Shown: in pieces, positions 1 through 11,695 of the stretch
How the letters are laid out: each line of letters opens with the position of its first letter
How positions within the stretch are numbered: position 1 is the stretch's first letter
NCBI GenBank assembly: GCA_947044405.1
Contig: CAMRHE010000054.1
Coordinates: forward strand, 5,285,501-5,349,500
Reading direction: 5' to 3'
Origin: Leptodactylus fallax
Taxonomy: Eukaryota; Chordata; Amphibia; Anura; Leptodactylidae
DNA length: 64,000 bases
Position numbers and translations under genes: made by a program
Notes under the pieces: model-generated
The model's database searches: none
The model's input: the letters and a program-made list of their open reading frames with translations, nothing else
What the model was told of the DNA's origin: nothing

Positions 1-2
1 CG

Positions 3-2945
3 GCTCCTGTGGTGTTAGTAAGAAAAAAAGATGGGTCCATCCGATTTTGCGTAGACTATCGGAAGTTAAACGCTTGCACCGTACGAGATTCCTACCCCTT
101 GCCACGGATTGAGGAGTCCCTCTCAGCGCTAGGGAGAGCCCGGTACTTCTCCTCACTAGATCTGGCTAGTGGGTATTGGCAGGTGCCGATGGCCACAAAA
201 GACAAGGAGAAGACGGCATTCATCTTGCCCATGGGACTATACGAATTTAACCGGATGCCCTTCGGGTTGACAAATGCACCCGGAACGTTTCAGCGGTTGA
301 TGGAGAAATGTCTCGGTGACTTCAACTTTGAGTTCACTCTCATCTACTTGGATGACATTATAGTGTATTCTGCGACCTTTGAAGACCATCTCCACCAGTT
401 GGGGCAAGTATTTCGAAGATTGCGGGAACATGGGCTCAAATTGAAACCCAGTAAATGTCGGTTGTTCCAATCTGAAATTGATTACTTGGGTCACCGCGTA
501 TCAGGAGAAGGGGTGAGACCATCAAGAGACAAGATAGCGGCTGTTCAAGATTGGCCGATACCGACTACCCTGCGAGAAGTGAGGGCGTTCCTTGGAGTAG
601 CCGGTTACTATCGACGGTTTATTAAGGATTTCGCCAAGGTAGCAGCACCACTTAATGCTCTCCTACGAGGCACATCCGGTGGTCCAAAGAACCGGTCCGT
701 GAAGTGGGGACCTGAACAGGAGCAAGCCTTCCAGGCATTGAAGGATGCACTGACAACAGCCCCAATCTTGGCATATGCTGATTACCACTTGCCGTTCCAG
801 CTATATACAGATGCAAGCCTGTATGGTCTTGGAGCAGTGCTTTCCCAGCTTCAGGATGGCCAGGAGAGGGTCATAGCGTACGGCAGCCGGTCTTTGAGAG
901 ATTCTGAAAGAAACCCCGAGAATTATAGTTCATTTAAATTGGAGCTGTTGGCACTGGTATGGGCCATGACCGAGAAATTCTCTGAATATTTGACCGGTGC
1001 TGAAGTTTTAGTACTGACTGACAACAACCCACTAGCTCACCTGGAAAATGCCAAGCTCGGGGCGTTAGAGCAGAGGTGGATAGCCCGAATGTCTACATTC
1101 AATTACCGCATTAAGTATCGGTCCAAGACAGAGAACCAGAATGCTGACGGACTTTCTAGGGTAACTGCCCAGACCCCCACAGAAGACGTGGATCATGAGT
1201 TGGAGCATGTGGAGGTGCCCGATTTCAGCAGATTTTCACAGGCCTTGACCGCCACTAATCAGTTTGAGATGGAGGGGACTGAAATGGCTCCTTTCTTTGG
1301 TCCCTCACGACAGGAATGGGCACAGATACAACAGACCCATGAGGGGCTGGCGCAGATGATCAAGTGTGTTGAGAAAGGCCAGAAGCCCTGTAGAGAGGAA
1401 AGAGAACGACTGACACGTGAGATATTATCTGTTTTGAGTCAGTGGGAAAAGTTGGAGATGAAAAATGGAGTGCTATGCCGAAAGGTCTATTTACCTTCTG
1501 AGATCGACATTCGATACCAAATTGTGGTGCCTAGTGAACTGGCTCGCTCCTTGGCAGTTGAGGCTCATAATAAGAATGGACATTTTGGTCATGAGAAGAC
1601 CTTTCGTTGGTTACAGCGACTGATTTACTGCCCTGGTCTTCGTCAAATGGTCGAAGAAGTATGCCGCAACTGTCGAACTTGTGAGATCCATAAGGCAATA
1701 GAACAGAGAGCTCCCCTGCAAACCATCGTGACCCAGGAACCTTTAGAAATCGTCATGATAGACTATCTAATGGTGGGCCCATCCAATAGCGGACACCAGT
1801 ATTGCCTCGTAATGGTGGATCACTTCACCAAATTTGCGGTGGTAACCGCCACCAAGGACCAGACAGCTGAGTCAGCAGCTCGTGCTCTGTGCCAAGATTT
1901 CATTCGAGTATATGGGTGCCCCCAACGCATCCACTCCGACCAGGGCTCCTGCTTTGAGGGACACGTAATGAAAGAAGTTCAACGTATCTACGGGATAAAG
2001 AAGTCGCACACGACTCCATACCACCCTCAGGGAAATGGGGCCTGTGAAAGATTCAACAGAACTCTGCTACAGATGCTGCGGACTCTGGAGGAAGACAAGA
2101 AGTTACAGTGGCCTCAGTTCTTGTCTGAAATGGTGTGGGCCTATAACAATCAGGTCCATTCTACAACGGGGTACTCTCCTTATACACTTCTCTTTGGGCG
2201 GTCTGGGCGAAGTATAGGAGAATTACAGTTGAATGATGTGGATGGGTTCCCTCCGAGGGATCCAACCTCTTGGGTGCGGGCGCATCGGCAGAGACTTGAG
2301 ACGATCCATCGATTGGTGCGGCAGCGCCTGCAAGAACATCCCCATCCTGATAAGACCCCAGTGCAAGAAGCACCATTGCAACCAGGCGACCTGGTGCTAG
2401 TTCGTGTCAAGAAACCCCAAGGGAAATTGGAAAGCAGATGGGAGGCTTTGCCGTATCGTGTTGTTGGCCGCAAGTATGCGAATGGGCCAGTGTACCAGGT
2501 CCAGAAAGAAGGAACTGATTGTGTTCGAGTACTTCACCGAAATATGTTGCGCCTGTGTCATTCTGAAGGGACAAATCACGATGGGCCTGCCAATGTGAAT
2601 GAGCTCCCACAGTCAGAGAATGGAGGTGCGGAATGGGCCTCCGACGAGGAGGATGATTGTTGGCCGATCCCTGCTCCTGGGGATGTTCCACCTGTGACTA
2701 CTGTATCTCCGGCCTGTGCCCCCTCTGGTGCGGAATCCGCTGGTCCTTCTCAGCCCATAGCTGCAGCACCCCATAATATACCACCGGTCCTCAGACGGAC
2801 CACTAGGCCAAATGCTGGTATTCCCCCTGTTCGGTATGCGCAGGATGAGTTTGTTTGGCCTGCCATACATCGGTATACTACCACCCTGTGCATAAAAGTA
2901 CAACCCTCTGGATATACAGTCATAGGCAGGGACTGCCAATCTTAA
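3..2945 (+). CDS. Ty3/gypsy retrotransposon pol: reverse transcriptase, RNase H, integrase (5' end outside the window)
   Basis: The frame is open from the window edge to a TAA at 2943, so the true start lies upstream. Residues are numbered from the codon at 9. Reverse transcriptase shows D51 in SSLDLASGYWQ and the YLDD box at 113-116. RNase H shows D268 (YTDAS), E312 (LELLA), D338 (LTDNN) and D380. Integrase has an HHCC-like finger (H520/H525/H528, C552, C555) and the catalytic triad D585, D644, E680 with 35 residues between the last two. A GPY/F-like module follows at about 785-830, then a proline-rich tail with RRTTRPNAGIPPVRY. This order (RT-RH-IN) is that of Metaviridae. There are no internal stops or frameshifts in 978 codons, so the copy is young or recently active. 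A polypurine tract and an LTR follow directly. The lineage within vertebrate gypsy elements was not settled. Confidence 0.96.
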   Translation, partial: APVVLVRKKDGSIRFCVDYRKLNACTVRDSYPLPRIEESLSALGRARYFSSLDLASGYWQVPMATKDKEKTAFILPMGLYEFNRMPFGLTNAPGTFQRLMEKCLGDFNFEFTLIYLDDIIVYSATFEDHLHQLGQVFRRLREHGLKLKPSKCRLFQSEIDYLGHRVSGEGVRPSRDKIAAVQDWPIPTTLREVRAFLGVAGYYRRFIKDFAKVAAPLNALLRGTSGGPKNRSVKWGPEQEQAFQALKDALTTAPILAYADYHLPFQLYTDASLYGLGAVLSQLQDGQERVIAYGSRSLRDSERNPENYSSFKLELLALVWAMTEKFSEYLTGAEVLVLTDNNPLAHLENAKLGALEQRWIARMSTFNYRIKYRSKTENQNADGLSRVTAQTPTEDVDHELEHVEVPDFSRFSQALTATNQFEMEGTEMAPFFGPSRQEWAQIQQTHEGLAQMIKCVEKGQKPCREERERLTREILSVLSQWEKLEMKNGVLCRKVYLPSEIDIRYQIVVPSELARSLAVEAHNKNGHFGHEKTFRWLQRLIYCPGLRQMVEEVCRNCRTCEIHKAIEQRAPLQTIVTQEPLEIVMIDYLMVGPSNSGHQYCLVMVDHFTKFAVVTATKDQTAESAARALCQDFIRVYGCPQRIHSDQGSCFEGHVMKEVQRIYGIKKSHTTPYHPQGNGACERFNRTLLQMLRTLEEDKKLQWPQFLSEMVWAYNNQVHSTTGYSPYTLLFGRSGRSIGELQLNDVDGFPPRDPTSWVRAHRQRLETIHRLVRQRLQEHPHPDKTPVQEAPLQPGDLVLVRVKKPQGKLESRWEALPYRVVGRKYANGPVYQVQKEGTDCVRVLHRNMLRLCHSEGTNHDGPANVNELPQSENGGAEWASDEEDDCWPIPAPGDVPPVTTVSPACAPSGAESAGPSQPIAAAPHNIPPVLRRTTRPNAGIPPVRYAQDEFVWPAIHRYTTTLCIKVQPSGYTVIGRDCQS

Positions 2946-2959
2946 AGTGGGGGGGAATA
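2944..2959 (+). promoter_or_regulatory. Polypurine tract of the gypsy element
   Basis: AAAGTGGGGGGGAA lies between the pol stop codon and the first base of the LTR, the usual place for the plus-strand primer in LTR elements. Confidence 0.8.
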
Positions 2960-3929
2960 TGTAAGAGACAGCCAATGTTGTCTTAAGCTTCATTTGTCTG
3001 TATAAACTGTTAATGTTGAATGTATTTCTGTGATTCTGTTCCTTTAAGACAGCAGCCATTGTAATTGTGACATGATGCTGGAGTGAGACCCCCCCTTTTA
3101 TGTCAGCCTGCCTGTTCTGCAGACAGAGTGTGAGCAGAGAAGCAGGAAGTGACGAGACAGAGAGCAGCAGCCATCTTGGCAAGTGTTGTATTGAACTGGT
3201 GTGGAGATTTTTCTGTACAGCTAAGCTGTATCTTGGTCCAGAGACAAACAGAGTGTAAAGAGACAACAGGACTAGTGAGTCCACGTGAAAGGAACTGTGC
3301 TCAGTGGCTGATCAGTGAGTGTGGTATATGGATACCACAGATAGAGACTCGCAGTGCTGTTGATGTACTGGACGGCACCTGCTAAATCCCGGCTTACATC
3401 CCAGCTCAGTGTATGGATTCGGCAGGACTGTCAGTGTGCTGAGTGGAATCTGCTGTTGGATTACATTGCATTCAGTTGGTTTCCCTGTCTGTTAAAGAGG
3501 ACTTCATTTCTCCCAAGATCCTGATAACCGTGAGGAGAGGACGCTTCACTATAAAAGAAAGGACCGACTTTGGGCCCCACCGCGCGCTTCTACGGACTGT
3601 AAGCGGTCCACCTGGACCACTGGGGAAAAGGGGGTGCACCCAAATGTGAAGTCAGGGTCAGTTAGGGATAGTTTTGAGTATATTGTTCATTCAGTGTCCA
3701 TACTGCAGAAGTGGACAGAGTAAAAGTAGAAACCATTGCAGAATTTGCCTTGAAATTGTTCATGCTATATTATATATTTTGCTTGTCTTTAGCCCTGTCA
3801 TTTTACCTTTAACTAGCCTTTATTAACTTATAGTAAATATATATTTTTTTTCTTGAACTACCGCGTGTGCGTTCATTTCTGGTTGCGGAGTCCAAACCAC
3901 CTGCCTTGCTCTCGGTTCACAATTTTACA
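2960..3929 (+). repeat. 3' LTR of the gypsy element (~970 bp)
   Basis: It starts TGTAA directly after the polypurine tract and ends TTACA, a perfect 5-bp terminal inversion of the TG...CA type. A TATA-like box (TATAAAA) lies near 3550. An alternative end at 3921 (TTCACA) is possible but lacks the matching inverted terminus. The partner 5' LTR lies outside the window, so insertion age and target duplication cannot be read here. Confidence 0.82.
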
Positions 3930-5173
3930 TGATGCTTTCCACATCTGGGACTGCTGTTTGGCAAAGAGAGTGGTACCCAGGTTTACCAGTAATAATATCA
4001 TCATCTTGAAATGGTATTTTTTTTTTTAACTTTCCCCTGAAGTTGGGACCTGCCTCATTTAGAATGAATGTCTGAGGATGAGTCACTGCTCTCTGAAGGG
4101 GCTGAATTCTCTCTGCGGTCAGGATAATCAGTTTAACTAATTGCGGTTTGCTGATAAATGCTCGGATAGTGTTTTTGACTAATACACACATAACCTTGAG
4201 TTTATTGCAGGTTCATTCTATCCTCTACAGCATCTAAGTTTTTTTTCTCTCTCCAAACCTGTGTGCTGTAATATACATTTACTGTGCATAGTATTTGATT
4301 TGCATTTATATTAGATTTCTAGTAATCAGAATAAATGATCTCTTTTATGGTAAATGCAATGTCTACATCTAGTTTGGTACTTCAGAGTGTCCTGTTCATC
4401 AGACAGTCGAAGTCAGCTCACCAGCTTGTTGAAGAATACAGGAAGTGAGAAGAAGAGACAGCAAGCAAACTGGTGAAAGAGGGAGATGGGAAAACCCCTT
4501 TAAGTAAACAGTTACAGCCCTCTTTGATTTTCAATTATTTTCAATAACATTTTTTGTTAGAAGAGTTTTCACTCTGCAGCGTGTTGTCAGACTCAAGCTA
4601 AAAAGGGCTACATCTAACCTTCATGTAGATTTGCTGCTCAGAGCCAAATATAGTGTACACAGTATTTATTTCCAAAGGATATAGCTAAGTGTATATTATT
4701 AGCAAAAAAAAAACCTTAAAGGGAATGTGCCAGAATTTTTTTTTTATTAATGTAAATAAATTAATATTTATTAATCTTAGCATATTTATTTATTTATTTA
4801 TTCACATTTTAGGAAATATTAGAAATAATTAAAAAAAATATCATTTTTGGCCAATAGATGGCCACCATTATGTATGTTTCTGGCCCTAAATTGAATTTTT
4901 ATACTGATGACCTATCCATAGTATGTGATCTGTCAGGGTCAACACCAAGACCCCACATCAGATCATGTGTTTTAGCAGCCTCTAGATGCTGAAAGTTGCT
5001 AGTGAATGGACGGCAGGTGCAGTGCCAATCCTATTCAAATAATAGAAGCAGCACTACACACACCACCCATAGGTAAACTTTTTTTTTTTTTTTTTTCATA
5101 CATCAGTAGTGCAGGTGAAGGAAATAAACTTTGCAATACACTTCACTAAAGAAAAGTGCTTGTGTCTTTAACC
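3930..5173. other. AT-rich sequence without recognised gene
   Basis: No coding similarity or element ends were recognised. It contains short poly-A and poly-T runs (about 4015, 4695, 4730 and 5080) and an AT-rich stretch at 4740-4860. It ends in the target duplication of the next element. Confidence 0.6.
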
Positions 5174-6346
5174 CAGGGGTGTAACAATCGGGGTAGCAGC
5201 GGTAGCGGCTGCCACAGGGCCCGGGACATTAGGGGCCCCGGAGCCCTGTGGCAGATGCTACCGCGAACCCCACAAACCAGTAATGATCGCGGTCGCAGGG
5301 GGTGCGACCGCGAACGGACCCGGCAGGGTACAGAGCCCGCGGCCAGCTGGAGATGGCCGGGCCCCGGACCATTATGATAGCGGTCGGGGAAAGCCTGGTT
5401 CCCCGACCGCTATACATACTGTTATTGGAAAAGGGCCCTGGCATATTGCAGGCCCCTTTCCAATAGATGGCAGGGCAGGGGAGGTGCCTGAAAATAATAA
5501 ACACATTTCTCACCTCTCCGGTGCTCCTCCGTCATGACTGAGGCCTGTGATTAGGCCCCAGCGGTCACATGGGGCGCGGCCGCGTAATGACGTCAGTGCG
5601 CCCCCATGTGACCGCTGAGGCCCAACCACAGGCCTCGGCAGCGACGTCGGAAGAGGGCCTGAAGACGCTGAAGACGGCAGGATGGAGCGAGGATGCCAAG
5701 GAAAGGTAAGGCAAGGTGAGTATGAATGTTTGTTGTTTTTAATCACCTTCCCTGGGCCTCTGATTATTATACTCTGGGGTCTGAGGAGACCCAGAGTATA
5801 ATAATAGCACCGAAGCGGAGGGGGGATGTTGGGAGCTTATAATACTGGGTGGGGACCACTGTAGAGCATATAACACTGGGTGGGAGCCACTGTAGAGCAT
5901 ATAATACTGGGTGGGGGCCACTGTAGAGCATATAATACTGGGTGGGGGCCACTGTGGGGAGCATATAATACTGTGTGGGGGCCACTGTAGGGAGGATATA
6001 ATACTGGGTGGGGCCCACTATGGTGAGCATATAATACTGGGTGGGTACCACTGTGGGAAGCATATAATACTGGGTGGGGACCGCTGTGTGGAGCATATTA
6101 TACTGTGTGGGGCCACTGTGGGTAGCATATTATACTGTGTGTGGGGGGAGAAATGTAGAGCATATAATGCTGTATGGGGGCCACTGTGGAGCATATAATG
6201 CTGTGTGGGGGCCACTGTTGAGCATATAATACTATCTGGGGCCTCTGCTGAGCATATTTTACTGTTTAGGGACCCGTAACCGGTTCGGGGGGGGGGGCAT
6301 GTCAAATGTTCGCCTTGGGGCCCAGCCATTCCTAGTAACGCCACTG
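5174..6346 (+). mobile_element. Non-autonomous hAT element, copy 1
   Basis: It is flanked by a perfect 8-bp direct repeat CTTTAACC (5166-5173 and 6347-6354), the target duplication length of hAT transposons. It starts CAGGGGTGTAAC and ends GTAACGCCACTG, imperfect terminal inverted repeats. There is no transposase. The 5' third is GC-rich (GGCTGCCACAGGGCCCGGG). The 3' half is a ~31-bp minisatellite. The element sits against a TTAACCCCTT motif that marks another repeat family. Confidence 0.88.
5830..6270 (+). repeat. ~31-bp minisatellite inside hAT copy 1
   Basis: About 13 diverged units contain GCATATAATACTGGGTGGGG followed by GCCACTGT. Long translations across it on both strands are by-products of a period that avoids stop codons in several frames. 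Confidence 0.9.
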
Positions 6347-7197
6347 CTTTAACCCCTTCCCGACATCTGCCGTAATAGTATGGCGGATGTCAGGTATTTA
6401 AATATGGCGAGCTCTCAGATTTGATCAGTGACAGAAAGAGGCAAATAAGTGAAGAAACAGGCACTTTCACCTGAAATATGGATTTATGAAAAAATAAAAT
6501 AAAAACTTAGTGACCCATATACAGCTCTGCACTACTACGTTGAAGCTTAACAGAAGCAGTCGATATACACTGCTTATATAGGTATAGAAACCAGATTAGC
6601 ACAGTCTTCTTTGCTTTTTATAAGCTCTAAGTGTAGCAGTGGAGAGGGTAGATGCTAGAATAGAGTGAATGAAAGAAGGTTCTTCGAGTCTGGCATGGAT
6701 CCAGTAGGTGGAGCTGTAGGCACCACCCTGTGCCCCCATCAAATCAGAATCAGGGTTAAATTTTGGAGAACCAATAGGACACAGAAGGGAAAGAGAGCTA
6801 TTGGGATTTTGGAGGGCAGATTTTACTAGTATTATTTTCAGGTACCATGTTGTATTTGCAAAGCCCCTGAAGAACCAGAATAGTAAAAAAAAAAAACAAC
6901 AAAAGTGATCCCATTTTGGAAACTATACCCCTAAAGGAATTTATCAAGAGGTACAGTGAGTACATTGACCTTATTTGTGTTTCGTATAATTTTTTTAAGC
7001 CATTAAGCCATTGCTTTCGCCCTATATTTTTAATTTTCACAAGGGGTAAGGAGAAGAAGCACTACAGGGGGTGGAATATGGCTACTGCTGGGAATGGCTA
7101 CCTAATCTAAAGACTCCAAGTTACATATCGGCTCTTCGCGGGTCACAGTCACTATCTGCATCCTCAGCTACCTCCCATACCTGCCTAAGGGACCAAG
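6347..7197. other. Fragment of the TTAACCCC repeat family, then unassigned sequence
   Basis: 6349-6430 (TTAACCCCTTCCCGAC, then a CATCTGCCGTAATAG segment) resembles segments seen at 18410-18450 and 29090-29130, so it is a piece of the piggyBac-like family. Nothing was recognised in 6430-7197. Confidence 0.5.
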
Positions 7198-7443
7198 AAC
7201 CTGCAAGCTACTGGCAGACTACATTACCGAACGTTTTGCCCTCTATTAGCTGTCGCTGCAGCCGCCATATTCTTCAAGCACGAGTCAATCTCAGTGCCAT
7301 GGACTGCTCTTATTCTCTGCAACCTGCAGGCTACTGGCTGGCTACATCGCCGAAGGTTTTGCCCTCTATTAGCTGTCGCTGCAGCCGCCATATTCTTCAA
7401 GCACGTGTCAACCTCAGTGCCATGGACGGCTCTTATTCTCTGG
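7198..7443 (+). repeat. 123-bp tandem duplication in the L1 leader
   Basis: Two adjacent units (7198-7320 and 7321-7443) both contain CTCTATTAGCTGTCGCTGCA and a following CAGTGCCATGGAC. They differ at a handful of positions. Tandem monomers in a LINE 5' leader often carry promoter function in other L1 families. That is only an inference here. Confidence 0.85.
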
Positions 7444-7890
7444 CACTGCTCTCCATCACACCCAGCTCCACTAGTGAGTACCACATTGGGAATCACTTAT
7501 ATCTTTCCTCTATTAATTACCTGCTCCTCCGACTTGCTGCATATGGACTAAGGGTCAGGGGGACTGTGTCACCATCATCCTCTCCTCCTCATCACTAGGG
7601 GAACTGCTGTCCTTCTGGACTGTGGAGAGCAAACCTGCTGCATTCCCGGCTGTGGTCTGGACAGGGGATTCCTCTGGGGGCTGATCATATTTAGGCATAT
7701 TACTCCATAAGACTCCATACCCCATATCTGGCAGCTCCCCCTGCACTGCTATTGGACTTGTTGGGACCACTTAATTGGTCATTGTGATAACATTGACCCT
7801 CTATCTGCTCCTCCTGGCACCACCACAATTTATGAACCTACAATAGCGTCTTTGCTACTTTACTGCTGGATAAGAGATTGTGCCACTTAC

Positions 7891-8993
7891 ATGATGACTA
7901 GATGGAAGACTAAATCAGAGGTTCCCAGGAAACTCACAGACTTTTTTGGCACTCACGAAGCTCTCAGAGAGGACTCTAACTCACAGAGCTCACAGCTTTC
8001 CTCTACGCTTTCCATGGGCTTCTTCACCTCCATGGGCTAATTTGAATTCTTCATTTGAAGTTACCTCTGTCTCTGCACCTCAAACTCCTGACAAGTCCAG
8101 AGGTCTTGCGGAAAATAGAAAACGCAATGCTACCTATTCACCTAATGCATCATCAGCAAGTAAAGGTTCTGGCTTCCAAGAAATCATTATCAGACGATGA
8201 ACAGCCTTTCTCTCAAACTTTACTGAATCCGCAGTACGACCTAGCCTCCTTTCCAACTAACAACAACCCAATTACTGTAGGCACCCTGAAGGAAATGTTG
8301 GAGGTACTTCAAAATGGCATCAACCACAACATCACCTCCCTCTTTAAACAGATAAAGACTAATGTACAAGATCTGGGGAGCTGTACAGACCTCTTGGAAA
8401 AAAGAATGGAGGAATTTTCAAAGGCACATAATGAACTGGTGGCCGCCCATAATTCTTTAGAGGATGATGTGAAATGGCATAAAGAAATAGCTACAGACAC
8501 TGAGGATAGATCCAGGAGGAATAAAGATACGGGGAATTCCAGAGGCGGTGCCTCATGCTGATATTCGGATTACCTTAAAATGCTGTTCCATATCTTATTG
8601 GCTTCTCTTACAGAACTGGATTTAACTCTAGTTAGGGTGCACTTCTGTCACGTTGAAGAATTTATAATGTTCACCTCTAGGAAGTTGAAAATGCTCTCGG
8701 ACCCGTATGCTAATATTGCGTTGTACCCAGACCTTTCTGCAGCTACTCTACAAGCACGAAGGGACTTTTCTATTATCACTAAATCACTACGTTACCATAA
8801 AATCAAGTACCGTTGGGGATTTCTTACTAAGTTGCTAATCTCCTGTAATGGCACCACATCCATGGTCTCCTCCATCACCAGCAGCTTAAAACTGCTCCAA
8901 TCATGGAATCTTGCCCCTCCAGATCCTAAGGGAGCTCTGAAGGAGGGCCGCTGCCCAAAGCATTTGAATCAGGATTTTCAGTCGATGGGGTAA
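7891..8993 (+). pseudogene. L1 ORF1 (nucleic-acid-binding coiled-coil protein), frameshifted
   Basis: ORF1p coats LINE RNA as a trimer. A candidate start is the ATG at 7891 (MMTRWKTKSEVPRKLTDFFG). The coiled-coil part lies in a second frame (about 8250-8520, with LGSCTDLLEKRMEEFSKAHN and TEDRSRRN, the latter typical of the ORF1 coiled-coil to RRM junction in amphibian and fish L1). The C-terminal domain is in a third frame at 8580-8993 (YPDLSAATLQARRDF and IKYRWGFLTKL are characteristic). At least two frameshifts and a deletion near 8530 break it. Confidence 0.8.
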
Positions 8994-9179
8994 TTCTCCA
9001 CAAGTTCCTGGTCTTCTTAACTTAGTAATACTTTTCTCTTACAGGTTTCTTATGACTATATTTTAATTGTTAAGGTAGTTCTCACTGTTCCTCCCTTTAT
9101 GCATTAGAGCAGATAGGTTGGGGGTGTGTGGGGGTGGGATGACTGCCCTTTCTTAATGCATTTACTGATTTGATTTATA

Positions 9180-10499
9180 ATGGTACTTAAAGTATCCTCT
9201 CTTAATGCCAAAGGTCTGAATAGACCATACAAATATAGCTTATTATATAGGGAAGCATTGTGGTTAAACTGTGATGTGTTGCTGGCCCAGGAGACCCATT
9301 TTCATATTAATAAAACCCCTAAATTTACCCATAGAAAATTCCTGCATATTTTCATTGCCTCTGGACCTGCCAAGCGGAAAGGTTTTTTGATTGCCATTAA
9401 GGACACCATGCCTTTCCTCAATTCCCCCGTAGTTCAAGACCCATTAAGCAGATATTTTAGCCTTACTTGTGAAATTAACAATGTAGTGTATATTACATAT
9501 AATGTTTAATTCCCCAACAAGCATCAATCTAGGTTTTTAAATAAACTACTTCCACAGATTAAAGCCTCTGCCAAAGGTCTAATTATTGGAGGAGACTTTA
9601 ATTTTGTCATGGACCCTACCGTTTACTCTACAACCCCCACAATCCCCCTTAGGGTATGTTCACACTTAGTTTTTTGCAAGCTGAAACAATCTGCTTCATT
9701 TTTTGATATGTTTTTTTTACCTGATGTGGTTTTTGTTGCATTTTTCATCACAGTTTTTGTCACGGTTTTGAACCTGGAAACTTCCCTTTAAAAAATGCTT
9801 GCGGTTTTTGATGCGGATACTGCGACAAAAAAATGCATCAAAAAAACGACCTCCCATTGATTTCAAGGTGGAATCCACCTGAAGGTAGGTCATGTCACTT
9901 TTTTTTTGCTCTAGCTGAAAAAAATCAGCTAGGTGAAAAAAAATGCTACTGAGTCCCATTGAAATAAATGGGTGGCGTTTTTTGAGGTTGATTTTGATGC
10001 AGATTCCACCTCAAAATCAGCCTGCAAAAAACTCTGTGCAAGCAGCACTTTTCTCCGCTTGTTTTGTGCGGAAACCGAGCGGAAACCAGACGGACCCCAT
10101 TATAGTAAATGGGATCTGCGGGTTTCCCAGGTAAACCGCTTTTTTATGCATATAGGTTTCTGTTCGGGGGGTTCCCAAGTGGACTCCCTAAACGGAAACC
10201 CAAACGCAGATGTGAACCGGGCCTTACTCCAACAAAGTATTTTCTGAGAACCTTTTTGATGTGTGACAATGTCAACATAGTACAGAAAGAAACTATATGT
10301 TCTTTTCTCCACCACAACAATCATACTCTAGAGTAGATTCTTTCATGGTTTCTATCCCCGCTCTCATACAAACCATACATTCCCCGAAAAATCATTATTC
10401 TATCTGTAATCATTTGGACTCTGCAGTGTGTTCATATTTTGCAATATTTTATCAATGCTTGGATCAGACATCTGACTTAATGTCAAATATGCTGTAAAC
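9180..10499 (+). pseudogene. L1 ORF2, endonuclease part only, split by a MITE
   Basis: The ATG at 9180 opens with SSLNAKGLNRPYKYSL, and LLAQETHF and GGDFNFVMDP follow. These are the L1 apurinic-type endonuclease motifs containing the catalytic E (AQETH) and the GDFN motif. A stop at 9507 and a frame change break it before the MITE at 9652. The domain resumes after the MITE (10227-10499) with SPPQQSYSRVDSFMVS, equivalent to the SRID motif near the end of the endonuclease. Then the sequence passes directly into the 3' tail, and no reverse transcriptase is present. Confidence 0.82.
9652..10223. mobile_element. PIF/Harbinger-type MITE inserted in L1 ORF2
   Basis: It is flanked by TTA on both sides (9649-9651 and 10224-10226), as expected for Harbinger elements. 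The ends GGGTATGTTCAC and GTGAACCGGGCC form imperfect inverted repeats. Removing it brings the two L1 endonuclease segments together. It has no coding capacity. A related fragment (GGAAACCCAAACACAGGTAT) lies at about 35950-35970. Confidence 0.72.
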
Positions 10500-10565
10500 A
10501 CAAAACTGTATGTTCCTGCAATGTAAATTGTACCTTTAATAAAATCTTTAATAAAAAAAATAAAT

Positions 10566-10959
10566 ATATATGCCTCTGATTGGGATGCTGCAAATGATAT
10601 AGAGGCCTGTACCAACAGAAAAAAAAAGCAGGAGGAGGGTTGTAAATACCGAATATAAAATAGGGGATATTATTTATAGTGTCATGTCTATCTGGGTCTT
10701 CATTGCCTCCCACCAACTATGAACCATTAGCGCAACTCCACAAGAATTGGGGGTATGGGAGGAGTGCTTAACCCACTGAACTTAGGGCTTGTTAAGGTAT
10801 TGCAGCCATCCAACAGAGTAACAGAACCCCAGGACACCACAATGCCCAGTCCATCTCAAGGCACAAGAAACTGATGAGAGCCCCAGGAGGGGGAGGGAAG
10901 TGCTAGAGAGTAGAGGGGCAACAACAGTCTATTATCTCTCTATGTAAACACAACAATAA
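10566..10959. other. Unassigned sequence
   Basis: It lies between the L1 tail and the opposite-strand L1 fragment and may include the decayed end of the latter. No motif could be read with confidence. Confidence 0.4.
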
Positions 10960-11695
10960 CATTGAGTTTACTGCAACTCCCTTGTCAGTCATGGCAGCAT
11001 GTATAAAATGGAGACAGAGGCATTCTCAAGTCTGATTTCTCCAGCCCTGCAGATTAATTGCAGATCTATGTCTCGATCTTTACAATTCAACAGACGGGCA
11101 AGAAGTGGTCTTGGGGCAGCCTTAGGGGGTGGCAGTCATACAGGGTCCCTCGTTCTACAGCAAAGGCCATAGAGAAAGTTGCTCCAAGAAAAGTCTGTTT
11201 CAGCTAAGTTTCTACAAATTTACCCAATCTCTGACCCTCCGTTTTTCTCTGGGACCCACTATCAGCAGATTATTTGACTGGGATCTTCTTTCCAGAGCAA
11301 CAGCTATTTGTCGTCACAGCTACACCTGCCTCATTAATTCCCCCAAGGAATCTGTGAGTTTGGGTGTATGGTCTTCAAGAGAAGAAACACTATCTTCAGC
11401 ATGTGTCACCCATTCACATAGATTCTGAAGGTCTTGGCGCAGAAGTCCCACATCAACTCGGACCTCATTAATTTTGGTAGTAAGTGTCGTTCTAGTAAGA
11501 TGACCACCAGCAGCTGCTCAGAGGCCTTTTTTAAAGTGAGTTCTGATATGACACTTTCCAAAGGTGCAATGAGGGTAGAGTTCCCCATTGTGGCAGTAGT
11601 ACAGGAAGAGGAATGTAACTCCATGTTTCTGGGGCCAGAAGTCTGACCATAGAGGATACTCTTTCAGTCATTTTAGTGGCCTTGTTAGGACCCAT
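10960..11695 (-). pseudogene. L1 ORF1 fragment, second lineage
   Basis: On the minus strand an ATG at 11695 opens MGPNKATKMTERVSSM. In a shifted frame near 11500-11330 it reads EVRVDVGLLRQDLQNL and HAEDSVSSLEDHTP, a heptad coiled coil with the LRQDL and SLED pattern of amphibian L1 ORF1. Further down, SWLKQTF-like and FAVERG segments match the RRM region. Several frameshifts and stops break it. It is opposite in strand to the L1 at 7198-10565 and too different to be its inverted duplicate. Confidence 0.65.

Larger units (their letters stand above)
7198..10565 (+). mobile_element. L1-type LINE with ORF1 and endonuclease but no reverse transcriptase
   Basis: Read in order: a 5' leader with a 123-bp tandem duplication, a broken ORF1, the start of ORF2 (endonuclease), and then directly a 3' tail with AATAAA near 10538 and an A-rich end at about 10550-10565. 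The reverse transcriptase that should occupy most of ORF2 is missing, so the copy resembles HAL1-like half-LINEs. A Harbinger-type MITE is inserted in the endonuclease region. The exact 5' end of the LINE is uncertain. Confidence 0.78.

Noticed and set aside
5767..6344. Several overlapping 90-110-residue open frames rich in PTQYYML on both strands
   Set aside because: They are translations of the 31-bp hAT minisatellite. The same occurs in the other two hAT copies.
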